From: Tetradesmus obliquus
Taxonomy: Eukaryota; Chlorophyta; Chlorophyceae; Sphaeropleales; Scenedesmaceae
Length of the DNA stretch: 64,000 bases
Reading direction: 5' to 3'
NCBI GenBank assembly: GCA_030272155.1
Contig: CP126199.1
Span: forward strand, 1,054,001-1,118,000
Position numbers and translations under genes: made by a program. Below, piece after piece: positions 12,601 through 24,335 of this stretch (the stretch's first letter is position 1; every line of letters begins with the position of its first letter). The notes beneath the pieces are model-generated. The model searched no databases. It was not told the DNA's origin and saw nothing but the letters and a program-made list of their open reading frames with translations.

Positions 12601-15600
12601 CACCGGCAGTGCACACGAGTCCTTCCGGGTGCTGCTGCGCTTTGAGAAGCTCTTCCAGTTCCTGCCGGCAGCCGCCACAATCAACCAGGCGAGCCTCAAC
12701 CTCACATTTATCAACTGGGGCCCAGGCACATACACCCTGGAGGTGAGCCTGCTGTAGCGTTACATTGACACCCAGCTTATGTAACGTACTCCACTCAGCC
12801 AAGGAGTGGGAACCACAATCAAAAGCTCGTACAAGGAGAGCCGCATATATGGGAGCAGGGGTATCAACCGTAAAGTGACAGCTTCATTGCATCAGCTGCA
12901 TGGCCTGGTCAAGCTGTGTGGTGTGTTGCTGTGAAGCTCGTTGGACTACTCGGTGCCAGAAGTGTGGTGCAAAACGAGCCTCAACCTCACATTCATCAAC
13001 TGGGGTCCAGGCACACACACCCTGGAGGTGAGCCTGCTGTAGTGTTTCACTATGTTATGTTATTACGTTACATTGAAACCCAGCTTTTGTAACGTAATCC
13101 ACTCAGCCAAGGAGTGGGAACCACAATCGGGAGCTTGAACAATGACAGGCTGATATGGGAGCAGGTGTAGCAACTGTACAGTGACAGCTTCATTGCATCA
13201 GCTGCATGGCCTGGTCAAGCTGTGTGGTGTGCTGCTGTGAAGCTCTTTGGGCTGCTGGCGCCAGAAGTGTGATGCAAAGCGAGCCTCAACCTCACATTCA
13301 TCAACTGGGGTCCAGGCACGCACACCCTGGAGGGGAGCCTGCTCTGGGAGCGGTAAAAGTGGCAGTGTCATTGCATCAGCTGCATGGACTGGTCATGCCA
13401 GCATGCAGCGCTTTGGACTATCACGCCACAAGTGTGATCCAAAGCAACGCCCTGACGTGTAATGCGACTCATTTCTCGTGCAATGCGCTGCGGTGCAGGT
13501 GTGTGCCCTGACTAAGCCGTGGGTTGCAACGCCGCCTGCAGTCAGCTACGCAGGTCTAGGCTGGCAGAAGACAGGCGCATGGTGAGCGCCACATCCATTG
13601 ACACCAGCATCCAGCAGCATGCATGTGCTTGTGTGGCTTGTTTTGATTCATTTTTTCCCATCCATTTACTTGTGCCTGGCTGCACACTCAGTGACTAGAT
13701 GAGCTTACGCGCTGCTGCTTTGGCTCACATCCTGATGCAGCATGCACCAGCAATGCAGGCGCTGCCAAGCTGCTTGTTTTTGCACTTTTGTGCACTCGTG
13801 CCTCAGGACTGCTGCTTGGAGCCAGCCAGGCGGCTGGGCTGAAGCTAAACTGACATTATGTTGAGCCGGGATAGTTACATGTGGGTCCTGGCACCTCTCA
13901 GATGGTATGATCCACAACAGGTTGAAAAACCAGGTCTGAGACCAGAGAAACGGAGAGTGAGATAATAGAACATATGTAAATATTCACAATCGTACGTGTG
14001 CACGCCTGTGCCGCAGGGCTGCTGCTTGGAGCCAGCCAGGCGGCTGGGCTGACTGCAGCACTGCTTGGAGCGTGCCAGTGCCCCCAGGCCACCCCCAGTC
14101 AGGCTACATCCAGGTTGCCCTGCCACTGCCTGCCTCTGTGCTGCTGGGCTGGGTGGCGAACAATGGGGCGAACAACTTTGGTGTGCTGATGCGGTGAGCG
14201 GGGCAAGGCGGCGGTGGTGCTGTGCTGCTCTGCCGCAAGGACTTTTGGTGGCCTCACATTGCTTGCTTGTCTTGCCTCTGTACTGCTTGGGTGGGTGGCA
14301 AACAATGCAGCAAGCAACTATGGCGTGCTGATGCGGTGAGTGGAGCAGGCCGCAATGGTATGTTGCTGCTTTGCCGCATGAACTGTTGGTGGTGGATTCA
14401 AAACTGCTTGCATGTCTTGCCTCTGTGCTGCTTGGGTGGGTGGCGAACAATGGGGCGAGCAACTTTGGTGTGCTGATGCGGCGAGTGGGGCAGGCCGCAG
14501 CTGGTCCCATCTGCTGTGCACGTGGACTGTATGTGGCCTCAGATCGCTTGCTTGTCTTGCCTCTGTGCGCTTATGCGGTTAGTGGGGGGATGCAGAGCCA
14601 CATCTGTTTCGCCGCAATGCCAGAATGCCAGGATTGTGTGCTGGGGGGCGCATGCTTGCAGCGCCTGAAGCTTGATAAGTCTTTGGTCGCGTTGGTGTGC
14701 TTAAACGTCTTGTCTCGGAAAAGGCTGTCTTTGATATGCAGGGCGGCAGAGCATCTGCCCTGCCTACCGTCAAGCTTTGCAGTAACCATGATGTTCCACA
14801 TGCCTGCTGGTGTGCTTGCGTTCTTTGTCTTTTGCGCCATGCATCTCCCCCCAATGCAGCTCCAAATCAGGCAACATCAACCTGCGCATGAGCCAGCACA
14901 TGGCAAAGCCCACCACGCGCCCAGCCCTGGACATCTATTACGATGGCGGCGCAGGCCCTATCACATGGTCCCCAGAGCCCGACCCTAGCGCTCCTCCATC
15001 ACCTTCACCCAATGCATTCCAAGACAACTCGCCGCAGCCTCCAGCGCAGCGCCTGCCTGACGGCAGCTGTGCTGTGCTGCCTGGCAGTGCCTACCAGCTG
15101 GATGTATCCAGCTTACCGCTTCACCCATACTCTGCGTGAGTGCTTATGTATTTGATCGGATGTCATGCGCAATCTTCTGTGTACCAATGATGGCCGTGGC
15201 ATTGCTGCTACTGCATCTGTACTCTTCATGAGTGCATGTGCTTTGGTTGGTTGTCATGCGCATTTTGCTGTATGACATTGTCGGCTGTGGCATTGCTGCT
15301 ACTGCATCCGTACTCTGCGTGAGTGCATGCACTTGAGTTTTGGTTGAGCTTGGACGATTAGCCAAGCTGCGGAATGATGCCATGCTGTGTTGCTCGCAGC
15401 AGTGCTTGACTGGCATCATCCAGAACTCCAACTGCAAACTTCACCGCCTCGCCCTGGGTGCATCCTCCCCCCTCTATGCCCCAACAGACCTGCAATGCAC
15501 TTTGCAACGTGTTTGTATGTATGCAACGTGTTTGTATGTGTGCAATTGCAGGGCCCTCATCGCAAGCATCAACGACGGCAACCCCAGCCGCAGCATCCAC

Positions 15601-18600
15601 CCGGATTTTGCCAGCACCACAGACACCGGCGCAGGGCTCATCCCAGATGGCATCCCTTTCATAACAGTTGACATCAACCCTGCAAAGTCGCAGCAGTTCC
15701 CGCCCGGGCCGACGGTGTTCAACATGTACCCGACTGAGAGCGACGTGACTGCTGGTGAGTCACTAGCCGACAGTGGCACATAACTGGTTGTTTGCAAATC
15801 TAGATGTGCATTTGCCAATGCCTCTTGATTGCTTGGGGTTCTAGCCCGGCCACGGCCCTTACATGTACCCGACTGACTGAAAGCGACGTGACTGCTGGCG
15901 AGTTGCTACTAGCTGGCAGTCACACATATAGGCGTTCTTGCAAACCTACATATGCCCTGCCGTCACCCCTCGATCCTCAGGGGTAGTCAGCTGAGTGTGG
16001 ATGCAGATGCGCATACTTTAACATCACTTGCACTTATGTGCTGATCCTCAAACACCTGGTGTGTCTTTGGTTGACCCCCGAACAGGTGTTCCGCGCGGCA
16101 GCGGCCGCTACCCTTTCCCTGCCAATGCACCTATTGAGGGCGCGTACCCAGGCTGTAGCATTGCTGACTGCGACACGGACCGCCACGTGTTGGTGGTGGA
16201 CAACTACACCTGCACCCTTTATGAGGCTTGGAGATGCGAGTGGCCAACCAGTGCAACAGGTGACAACAGCAATAGACATACAATGCGGTGCATGCGCTTT
16301 TGTCCTCACAATCATGTTATGGCAGCAACGATTGCATCAATCAATATAACAGCCACAGAAACAGACCATAACCACACAGGTTGCGTGGGTTGAGCTTGAG
16401 GAGTACAGCAACCACAAAGCAGTATGATGCTAGGTCAGCAATCAGGATCTGCGGCTTGCCGCGCTGCAGTGTTCCTGCAGCATTGCTCTGTTTATGCATT
16501 TGCCGTGCGTTGTTGCCGTTTCTTCTCACAACTGCAACTGTACTGTGCAACCGTGTCCTGCATGCAGCTCCCTGGACTTGTGCTAATGGTGCCGCATTCA
16601 ACCTGAGCAACCCGCTGCTGCCTCAGAGGCCCTTTGGCTGGACCAGCGCCGACGCAGCAGGTGGGCCAGGCACACATACACAGCTGCTGCTGCTGCCCTA
16701 CAGCTGCACTAGTGCTGAACATTGCATGGTGTTTGCACCTGCAAGCTGGACACTAAATTGTACAGTTTGACTCATTGTGGGTGTGTCAACGCTGAAATAA
16801 TCAGCAGGCAGCATTAAATGTGCTGCAAAGTTTGTGCAATGCGTGCTGAGGAGTGTTCAGCACACAGTGCACTTTCCTTGCTGCGCCATACACTCAACAC
16901 CACTCTGTACAATGCTCTGCTGCGGCTGCAGGTTTGCCCATCTATGCTGGCCTAATCAAGGTGGCTGAGATTCAGGCGGGCGCCATCAACCACGCCATTC
17001 GCTTCACAGCGCGCGTCATACAGCCGGCGTTCGCCTGGCCGGCGAGCCACCTTGTCACAGGACGTGAGTGCAATCCTGCTGCTGCTACTGGTGTCCATAC
17101 CAGCGCACACAAATCAAACACGTTCTGCTGTATGATTGAGGTGGTGCTCTCAGAGCAGGCTGACAGGACAGTACGCTTAGCGTGTAAGACTGCTGTGACC
17201 AGGGAACACAACTCTTGCTTCCTCCTTCTGCATAACATCACAAAACCTGCACACACTATGCTGTGTTCGTGCAGACAGCGCCCGGGCCCCTGACACTCCC
17301 TGGATGGGCCTGTCTGCTGATGAGGCTAGTGCACTGAGAGGACAGCAGGCACAGCATGCAAGGCCACCCTGACCAGGGCATCACCACTCTCGCTTGTCCA
17401 TGAAACATGCACACCACTTACACACTATTAATGTCAATGCAGACGGCACCCGGGCCCCTGACACCCCTTGGATGGGCCTGCGGGCCCGCCTGCGCAGCAG
17501 CTACAGCTGCAATGCAGCCCTGCAGACGCCTGCAGCGCGCATCATCTGCTCGGCAATGCAGAAGTATGGCCTCATTCTGTCGGACATTGGCGGTGGCTGG
17601 TACATTACTGGCGAGGCTTCTGCCAGCTGGTCCGATGTTATTCCTGCAAGCCAGATGGCTGCCTTCCAGGCTGACATGGCAAAGATGAGGGGCTCTGATA
17701 TGGAGGTTGTCATGCCGCCAGGTGGGCTGTTATGCGGCATGTCATGTTATGTTATGTTATGGGCATGACTGACAGTTTTGATTTGCTTTGACAGTGCAGG
17801 GTGGCATCAATGTGCAAGCGCAAATCTGCTGCACCAATCAATTAAAGAAGGGGTGCGTGCTTTTCCATAAAGGTCAAACACTGTGACCCATCAAGCGGCA
17901 CTCAAAAGCTGCAGCGATGTGGTCAGCACACTCAGCAGCATGCACATTTCCTGCTGCTGCACTCTCCCGATTCCTGTACAGGTCACTGCCTGTGCTGGAA
18001 TGCACAGTAAGGAAGTGCTGGGCACAAGTACCTGCCTTTACCCAGTGGTGCCAAACACCCCAGGCTGACCCTTCACTCCTGTTGCCGCTGCATTGCTGTG
18101 GTACACATGCAGGTCACTGCCTGTGCTGGAATGCGCAATGCCTAGAAGTGCTGGGCGCAAATACCTGCCCTGACCCTGTGGTACCCGGCACTTTAAGCCC
18201 CCCTGCACCCACTGGCACACGCGTGGTGCTGCAAACTGGCAAGAGTGTTGCGGCACTGGATGGTAGCATGGTGGCGAGCTACAACGGCACAATTGATGCG
18301 GGCATCACCACGCAGTACATTGCCAGCTGGAACAATATGCAGGTGAGGCTGCAGCTGCAGCAGCCAGGAAAGCTAGCAGTCCTGTGCACGCGATCAATCG
18401 ACAGCTCGTTTGCAAGGCAACAACATTTAAGCGTGCCTGCTACAAGTTTTCAGACAAAACGACAAAACGGCAGCAGTTCGTTGCTGCATGGTTTAGCTTC
18501 TGTGCCGGCACTTATCCTGATCTGGAATGTTCCAGCCTGTCATTGTCACAATGATTGCTATGTTATGACAAGGCACGTTGTAACTGAATCAAACTCCCGT

Positions 18601-21600
18601 GTGCTGATGTGGCGTGCAGGGTGTGGGGTACTACTGGCCCACGGCAGCGGACCGCATCATGAAGGAGGCCACCACGGCAGCAGGGGAGACCTTCCGAGTG
18701 GTGATGCGCTTTGACGAGCTCTACAAGTTTGTGCCCTCAGGTGCGCAGACTATTTGCAGTACTGCATCATCATCATACTAGTATGATAAGCTTAGCTCCA
18801 AGTTCATCTAGCTATTTTTGGCTTGACATATGATGGGCCCCGTACCTGCTGCAAGCAGGCTGCACGGCATGCTTGGTCAGGTTGGCTGTAAACAGCAGCT
18901 ACACTCTCACCCGTTTGTTGACGTAACAAAGTGCCATGACAAGACGAACCAGCAGCACACGCAGTGATTCACCAGCAATACGTGCAGTGTTTGTTATGGG
19001 CAACTTTGGGTGCTCTGCAGCCAAAGAGCAGACATTTGAAGTGTTTGTCAGCCAGTCCAGCTAGGCACCTGCCACAATCCACTGCAATACCTGACATGGC
19101 GTGTCTGGGGGTGCTGCAACCTGCAGGAGCCGCCATCACCAGTGCCGCTCTCAACATGACGTTTCTGAACTGGCAAGTCGGCATCACCAGCACTGTCCAG
19201 GTGAGCAGCAGCAGCAGCAGCAGCAGCAGAGCAGGCCGATCAGCAGCAGCAGCACCATGCAGTGAGCAGCAGCAGCAGAGCAGCAGCAGCAGCAGCGCCG
19301 TGCGTAATTCATCAATGCCATGCGCTGTGCTGAATTGAGATGTGCTGAAGGGATCTTCGTTGTTTTGTGTGCTGTTTTGTGTGCAGGTGTGCGTGCTGCA
19401 GAAGCCGTGGGTGGGCAGCCAGCCTGTTGCCAGCTATGCCGGCATCGGGTGGGCCAAGACAGGCGTCACTGACAGTGCAGGGTGAGTGAGGGCAGATTAA
19501 ATGCAAGCTGTGTGCCACCGCCAGCAGCAGAGGTTGCATGTTCACGTCGCACACTGCTCAAGCTTGCAGCGCACTCATCAGCAGTATAATTGTGCTGTCG
19601 GTGTGCAGCTGGTAGGACTGGAAAATGAATCGCGCTCATGTAGCATCGTCTCATGCGCGTTTGCTGCTGCACCGCGGTGGCAAACCCTTTGCAGGTGTCA
19701 ATGGGCAAACACATTTCAGCATGCTGAACTCACTTTTCGTGTGCTCTCTGCTGTCCTATAATTCATGCAGAAATCTCATCAGCAGGACAGCTCCTGGTGC
19801 AGCAAGTGACTGTGGAGCCACATGGACCGTGGATGACACCACTGGCTGCGAGAAACAAAGCCCAACATACTGAACTCACATTCTGCGCTTTTTGCCCGCT
19901 GCTGAACGCTGCAGCAACCTCATCGGCTGGACAGCCCCCGGTGCAGCAAGCGACTGTGGAGCCACATGGACCGTGGATGTTATTCCTGGCTACGAGAAGT
20001 CTGGCATGATCCTGGTGTCACTGCCGCTGCCTGGCTCGGTGATACAGGGCTGGGTGACAAAGCAGAGCACTCAGAACTACGGAGTACTGATCAGGCAAGC
20101 GGTGTACTGGCTGGGCTGTCGATTGCACATGTATCCGTCATAACACAAAACCATGCAGCATTAGCGTGCAGCGCCTCCGATGCCGGCTTGTGCAGCAAGT
20201 TGGTTTGCTATGTTCGCTCGGTGATACAGGGCTGGGTGACAAAGCAGAGCACTCAGAACTACGGAGTACTGATCAGGCAAGCGGTGTACTGGGCTGGGGT
20301 GTCGATTGCACTGTATCTGTCATAACACAAATTCATGCAGCACAGAGCGTGCAACGCCTCTGATGCCGGCTTGTGCAGCAGGTGTGTTGGCTATGCTTGC
20401 TAGGAGGGGAGACGAAGCAGAGCACTCAGAATTATAGAGTACTGACCAGGCAAGCACTGATGGGGTTGGGACTCCCTGTTCAGTTTGGCATGACGCATCA
20501 CAGTCTTTCATATGACAGCCATCATGGCAGCCTGCATGTCAGCCAGCTGGCCCAATACCCAGCATCATGGACTCACACTGTCGACACATGCAGAACACAT
20601 GTTTTGCGTGCTGCTGCAGGTGCTTGAATGGCCAGATCAGCCTGCGCCCCAGCCAGCTGACCCAATACCCAGCAGCCCGCCCCGCTCTAGATGTTTACTA
20701 CCAGCCAGGCACTGGAGGCCTGGAGTCCCCAGCACCCTCCCCTAGCCCCCCTGCTTCTGACCCTCCACCAAGCCCCAGCCCCAGTCCTGCAACAACCTCG
20801 GACAAACCCTCACCCTCACCCTCACCCTCACCCTCGCCTACAAACCCTAAACCCTCACCCTCGGCTGAGACGCCTAAACCCTCGCCCAGCCCCGCGCCGC
20901 AGGGTTCAGGTTTTGCGCGGCTTGTGGTGAAAACCGGGCTGACGCTGAGCAAGGTGGATGGCAGCAGCGTGGTGTATAACAGCACGATGGATGCAGGCAT
21001 CACCACGCAGTACATCGCGGACTGGAACTACATGCAGGTGCGGCTGCCGCCGCTGCTGCTGCTGCTGCTGCTGTGGGAAGCGGGGTGTGGACACACAATG
21101 CCGCTGCCGGCATGCCGGTACCATTTTGATCACACTGCATGTGCACACATGTTCAAGCGACCATCCTTGTGTGCATGTGCCTGACAACCTTGCTCCCTGT
21201 ACGATGAAAATGCCTGCTCCCCACCCACCCTGAACCAACTAAACTCGTCAAACTCAACCTGGATGCTGTGGCACGCAGGGCGTCACATACTACTGGCCAG
21301 CCACCCCTGAAATCACCCTGGGTGATGCCGTGAACAGCGCCAAGGAGAGCTTCCGCGTGCTGCTGCAGTTTGCAAAGCTGCAGCAGCTGCTGCAGCCCAG
21401 TGCTGCAGTGACCTCAGCGCGGCTCAACCTGACGCTGGTCAACTGGCAGAGCAGCAGCCAGACTGTGCAGGTGCGGTGCTGTTGCGGCATGTTGCGGCTT
21501 GTTGGTTGCTGTGCTGCTGCAGCCGTTAGCTGCTGACGCTGGTCAACTGGCAGAGCAGCAGCCAGACTGTGCAGGTGCGGAAGCGGTGTGGCATGGTGCG

Positions 21601-24335
21601 GCATGTCGGGGCATGTGGCGGCAGGTTGCGGCATGTTGCGCCATACCGGCAAGGCATGTTGTGGCATGCTGCGGTATGCGGTGCCATGTGGCAGCATGTT
21701 GCCGCTCATTATCTGCTGTGCTGCTTCAACTGTAGTGGCTGGTTTAATAGTAAATGTTGCTGACGGTTTGCTGCCTGCAATGCGGCACCCTGCTAGCAGC
21801 AATGGCAGCAGCGGATGACACTGCCAGCATCATGCTGCGCTGTGCATGTTGTGGATGTCCAGAAGTGAATGCATTCTGGTGCTTGCTTGGTCGGCACTAC
21901 AAAACGTAATATAGGTGTAGCTCACCTTCAACCCTGTTGCAAAGCAGCATGGTGTTATCACAGCCACATTCAGATCGTTTACATCACATACTTGGATATT
22001 TTTGGCCGAGCATGCTGCTGTGCATTGCTGCTGTGCATTGCTGTCGTGCTGCAGGTGTGTGCCCTTGCCACGCGCTGGGTTGCCACCTCTCCCCCCACAC
22101 GCTACGTGGCCCTGGGCTGGGCCCGCACTGGCATGTTCACCAGCAGCGGCACGTGAGTGTTGCTGTGACACGTGCTTACCCCTGTTTAATTTAGCAGTGC
22201 TACTGTGGTTGCCTCTCAAAGGTAGCAGCCACATACCGCTCTAGCGGCACGTGAGTGCTGCTGCTACGTTTGCAAACACCACATCCGCAGTGTCGGTGCA
22301 TACAATTTGATGGCAGCAGCGTACTGCGTAACATGTTACCCACCAGCAGCAGCAGGCAGATTTGCACACGCATATTGAAAGCAACTTATATGAATTGCGT
22401 GCAGGCCCATCCCTGAGACGTCAGTGCATGCTCGTAACAACTATGTCATCAGGCTTATGTTTTGCAAATGCTTGCAGGCCCATCACCTGGGCGGAGCCGG
22501 GTGCCTGGAAGGACTGCAGCAGCGACCCTGCTGCCATGTGGAGCTTCACAGTGCCCTGCTGCAACGGCACCATATCAACCAACACATACAACTCTAACCT
22601 CTGCAAATGTGTGCAGGCCCATCACTTGCTGCTGCAGGAGTAAGACCTCAAATACGTGCGAGTAAATATCACCTCAAGCCGGCAGGACTTTTTTTTTTGA
22701 AATTCTATATATCACCGGAAGCCTGCCTGGCTTTTTGGGGGCTTTTCAAAAGTATCACCGGCATTGGCACATGCCTTTAAACAACAACATCACATGGTTT
22801 ACGGTTTACGTGTGTGACTTGTGTGCAGGCCCGTCACTTGGGCGGAGCCGGGTGCCTGGAAGGACTGCAGCAGCGACCCTGCTGCCAGCTGGAGCTTCAC
22901 AGTGCCCTGCTGCAACGGCATCATAACAAGCAACATATACAACTCTAACATCTGCAAATGTGTGCAGGCCCATCACTTGCTGCTGCAGGAGTAAGACCTG
23001 AAATACGTGCTAGTAACAACAACATCACATGGTTTACGGTTTACGTGTGCGAATTGTGTGCAGGCCCGTCACTTGGGCGGAGCCGGGTGCCTGGAAGGAC
23101 TGCAGCAGCGACCCTGCTGCCAGCTGGAGCTTCACAGTGCCCTGCTGCAACGGCATCATAACAAGCAACATATACAACTCTAACATCTGCAAATGTGTGC
23201 AGGCCCATCACTTGCTGCTGCAGGAGTAAGACCTGAAATACGTGCTAGTAACAACAACATCACATGGTTTACGGTTTACGTGTGCGAATTGTGTGCAGGC
23301 CCGTCACTTGGGCGGAGCCGGGTGCCTGGAAGGACTGCAGCAGCGACCCTGCTGCCACGTGGAGCTTCACAGTGCCCTGCTGCAACGGTGTGGCCAAGCT
23401 GTCTGTGCCTGTGCCAGCGAGCGTGGTTGCTGGCTGGCTGGCAAACAATGGCAGCGCTAACTACGGCCTTCTCATGAGGTAGGGTTTGCAGCATGTGTGT
23501 TACTGGCCGCCATGATGTAGGATGCACGCTGTGTATAGTATAGATGCTGCATCTGCTCAAAGCATTGTCAGCAGCGCACCAGCCCCACGCTTTCAGGGTT
23601 TAGAAACCCTAAACCCAAACCCTAAACCCTAAACTGCGGCCTGCTGATGAGGTGGGGCTTGATGGAGGCTTGCAGAGGCCTCTTCTGCACGCTCATCACA
23701 TCTCGGCAATGCATGTATGCGGGTTGGAGGCTGGCGAAGCAGCATCTGTTGCCCAACAAAGTTGCTTCAGCTTGCTGCATACAGCCAGAGCAGCAGCATG
23801 CATGACAGTGCAGCAGTGTACCAGGCCTCACCATCCATGGTGCAGCTGCAGCATACTGCTTTCATGCAACACATGTACTGCAGCACTCTCTGTGCACAGC
23901 TCTGCTCTGACGCTGCTGCTGTCTGCTTGCGGCTGCTTACTGCCACAGGGGTGCCAGCACACCCTGTTTCAGCGGCCGATTATCCTGAGCTTTTCGCATC
24001 TTGGGATTGATCAAATGAAAAGGACACACTCAAAACCAAACACCTATATGGATAATTGCTCGTGCTGCCGCAGGGGTGCCAGCACACCCGTCACGATCCG
24101 CCTCAGCCAGCACAGCGACACCAACAGCCGCCCAGCCTTGGACATCACCTACACCAACACACAATCTTCCGCAATGGGCATGAGCCAGACCACCACCACC
24201 ACCAAGAGCAAGACACAGCCCAGCCCTGACCGCAAGCCCCACCACCCTGCTGCCTCACCTAAGCCCAAGCGTAGTCCCCGTGTCTCACCACGCCCGCTGC
24301 GCTCCCCTCATGCCTGGCGCAGCCCCAAGCCCTGA
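2525..24335 (+). CDS. Giant secreted modular protein: three bacterial-type domains plus three DNRLRE-like modules
   Basis: Thirty-six exons join in phase to about 1,935 codons: 2525-2706, 3190-3305, 3622-3705, 4014-4187, 4320-4544, 4890-4978, 5395-5459, 6244-6362, 6621-6855, 7744-7844, 8661-8765, 9035-9208, 9870-9962, 10142-10273, 10488-10576, 11155-11338, 11902-12128, 12554-12742, 13499-13581, 14059-14193, 14860-15135, 15552-15754, 16086-16259, 16568-16660, 16932-17063, 17443-17721, 18113-18342, 18620-18740, 19127-19200, 19387-19481, 19915-20094, 20620-21037, 21279-21470, 22055-22152, 23299-23478, 24074-24335. Residues 1-27 are a signal peptide. A domain with the motifs SGRYPFP, DRHVLVVDN, LYEAWR, GWTSADAAG, HAIRFT, WPASHL, MGLRARL, KYGLILAD and GEAS occurs at about 35-351, 398-722 and 995-1319. 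It matches a conserved secreted family I know from actinobacteria and acidobacteria. DNRLRE-like modules (DAGITTQY, LTFINW, NYGVLIR, RPALDIYY) follow at about 740-975, 1335-1578 and 1648-1890. The C-terminus is a basic Pro/Ser tail. A cell-wall or extracellular role is inferred; the enzymatic function is unknown. Splitting into two genes is possible but no internal stop or start demands it. Confidence 0.8.
5296..5322. repeat. ATT microsatellite in an intron
   Basis: A TTA/TAT trinucleotide run ends in a short T tract and lies about 75 bases before the acceptor of the exon at 5395. Confidence 0.8.
5762..6160 (+). repeat. Two echoes of the exon that starts at 6244
   Basis: Partial copies begin after CAG near 5762 and near 6110, each reading GTACCTCA(T/C)GGGCGAGGC, like the true exon start, then run into intron-like sequence. 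Neither has a usable donor. A SINE-like repeat sits between them. Confidence 0.75.
5846..6040 (-). mobile_element. SINE-like dispersed repeat, copy 1
   Basis: About 195 bases are nearly identical to 32936-33126. Read on the minus strand it ends in a short hairpin (GGAGTGG/CCACTCC type) followed by an (ATGTA)n tail, a layout typical of 3' ends of non-LTR retroelements. It contains no coding frame. Both copies begin and end at the same bases, which argues for a short complete element rather than random 5' truncation of a LINE. It lies in an intron of the large secreted gene. Confidence 0.6.
6856..7174 (+). repeat. Two downstream echoes of the exon ending at 6855
   Basis: Copies of the exon's last 80-90 bases (the DGSCAVLPGS to LPLHPDS segment) with their donor end at about 7014 and 7174, a period of 159-160. 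The last has a weakened donor (GTTAGC). Confidence 0.85.
7496..7743 (+). repeat. Two upstream echoes of the exon at 7744
   Basis: CAG-preceded partial copies of the exon start (CAACATCGT...) begin at about 7496 and 7620, exactly one period (124) apart and one period before the complete exon at 7744. Confidence 0.85.
8153..8660 (+). repeat. Five upstream echoes of the exon at 8661
   Basis: Starts at about 8153, 8255, 8358, 8461 and 8561 repeat at 100-103 bases. Four have an intact pyrimidine tract plus CAG acceptor and the first 50-odd exon bases, then ACACATAACATGTTACTA and the next pyrimidine tract. Only the sixth unit (8661) continues through the exon to a donor. The unit at 8153 has lost its AG. 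Confidence 0.9.
9209..9576 (+). repeat. Three downstream echoes of the exon ending at 9208
   Basis: Copies of the DNFTCT...LYEAW exon end with the same GGTGAGTAGCAG donor end at about 9329, 9454 and 9570 (periods 121, 125, 116). The true exon is the first unit. Confidence 0.88.
10925..11154 (+). repeat. Two upstream echoes of the exon at 11155
   Basis: Partial copies of the AQVICRAM segment start after CAG near 10931 and 11069. The first carries an in-frame stop and the second is diverged. The complete exon begins at 11155. Confidence 0.75.
11339..11763 (+). repeat. Two downstream echoes of the exon ending at 11338
   Basis: About 105-base copies of the exon's 3' half (SPGWEALLGA to EVVT.P) with donor end at about 11550 and 11763, a period of 212-213. 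Reading frame and donor are intact in both copies, which suggests recent duplication. Confidence 0.88.
12743..13340 (+). repeat. Two downstream echoes of the exon ending at 12742
   Basis: Copies of the SLNLTFINWGPGT segment end at about 13027 (donor GTGAGC) and 13332 (donor lost, GGGGAGC). Each unit also carries a diverged relative of the SINE-like core (GGAGTGGGAACC near 12805 and 13105), so units are long (285-305). Confidence 0.8.
14194..14580 (+). repeat. Downstream echoes of the exon ending at 14193
   Basis: Copies of the GWVANNGA..FGVLMR segment end at about 14335 and 14480, with a remnant near 14578 (periods 142-145). Donors are GTGAG, then GCGAG, then GTTAG. Confidence 0.82.
19770..20460 (+). 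repeat. Echoes on both sides of the exon at 19915-20094
   Basis: An upstream partial copy (about 19770-19870) matches the exon's first part (TAPGAASDCGATWTVD). Two downstream copies end at about 20276 and 20449. The exon and both downstream copies share a GC donor (GCAAGC) instead of GT. Confidence 0.82.
22478..23298 (+). repeat. Three upstream echoes of the exon at 23299
   Basis: Copies begin after CAG at about 22478, 22829 and 23064; the last two are exactly 235 apart and 235 from the true exon. Each covers the PVTWAEPGAWKDCSS to TVPCCNG part, then CATCATAACAAG-type intron sequence. A second small echo (GCCCATCACTTGCTGCTGCAG) recurs between them. Confidence 0.88.
23595..23634. repeat. Interstitial plant-type telomere repeats
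   Basis: A GGGTTTAG unit faces several CCCTAAA units (one CCCAAA variant) inside the intron between exons 35 and 36 of the secreted gene. This fits a telomere-repeat insertion at a healed break rather than a chromosome end, since genes continue on both sides. Confidence 0.8.

Noticed and set aside
13812-14058. GCTGCTTGGAGCCAGCCAGGCGGCTGG doublet as an additional exon
   Set aside because: Its frame meets a stop before any donor; it appears to be another decayed echo of the exon at 14059.
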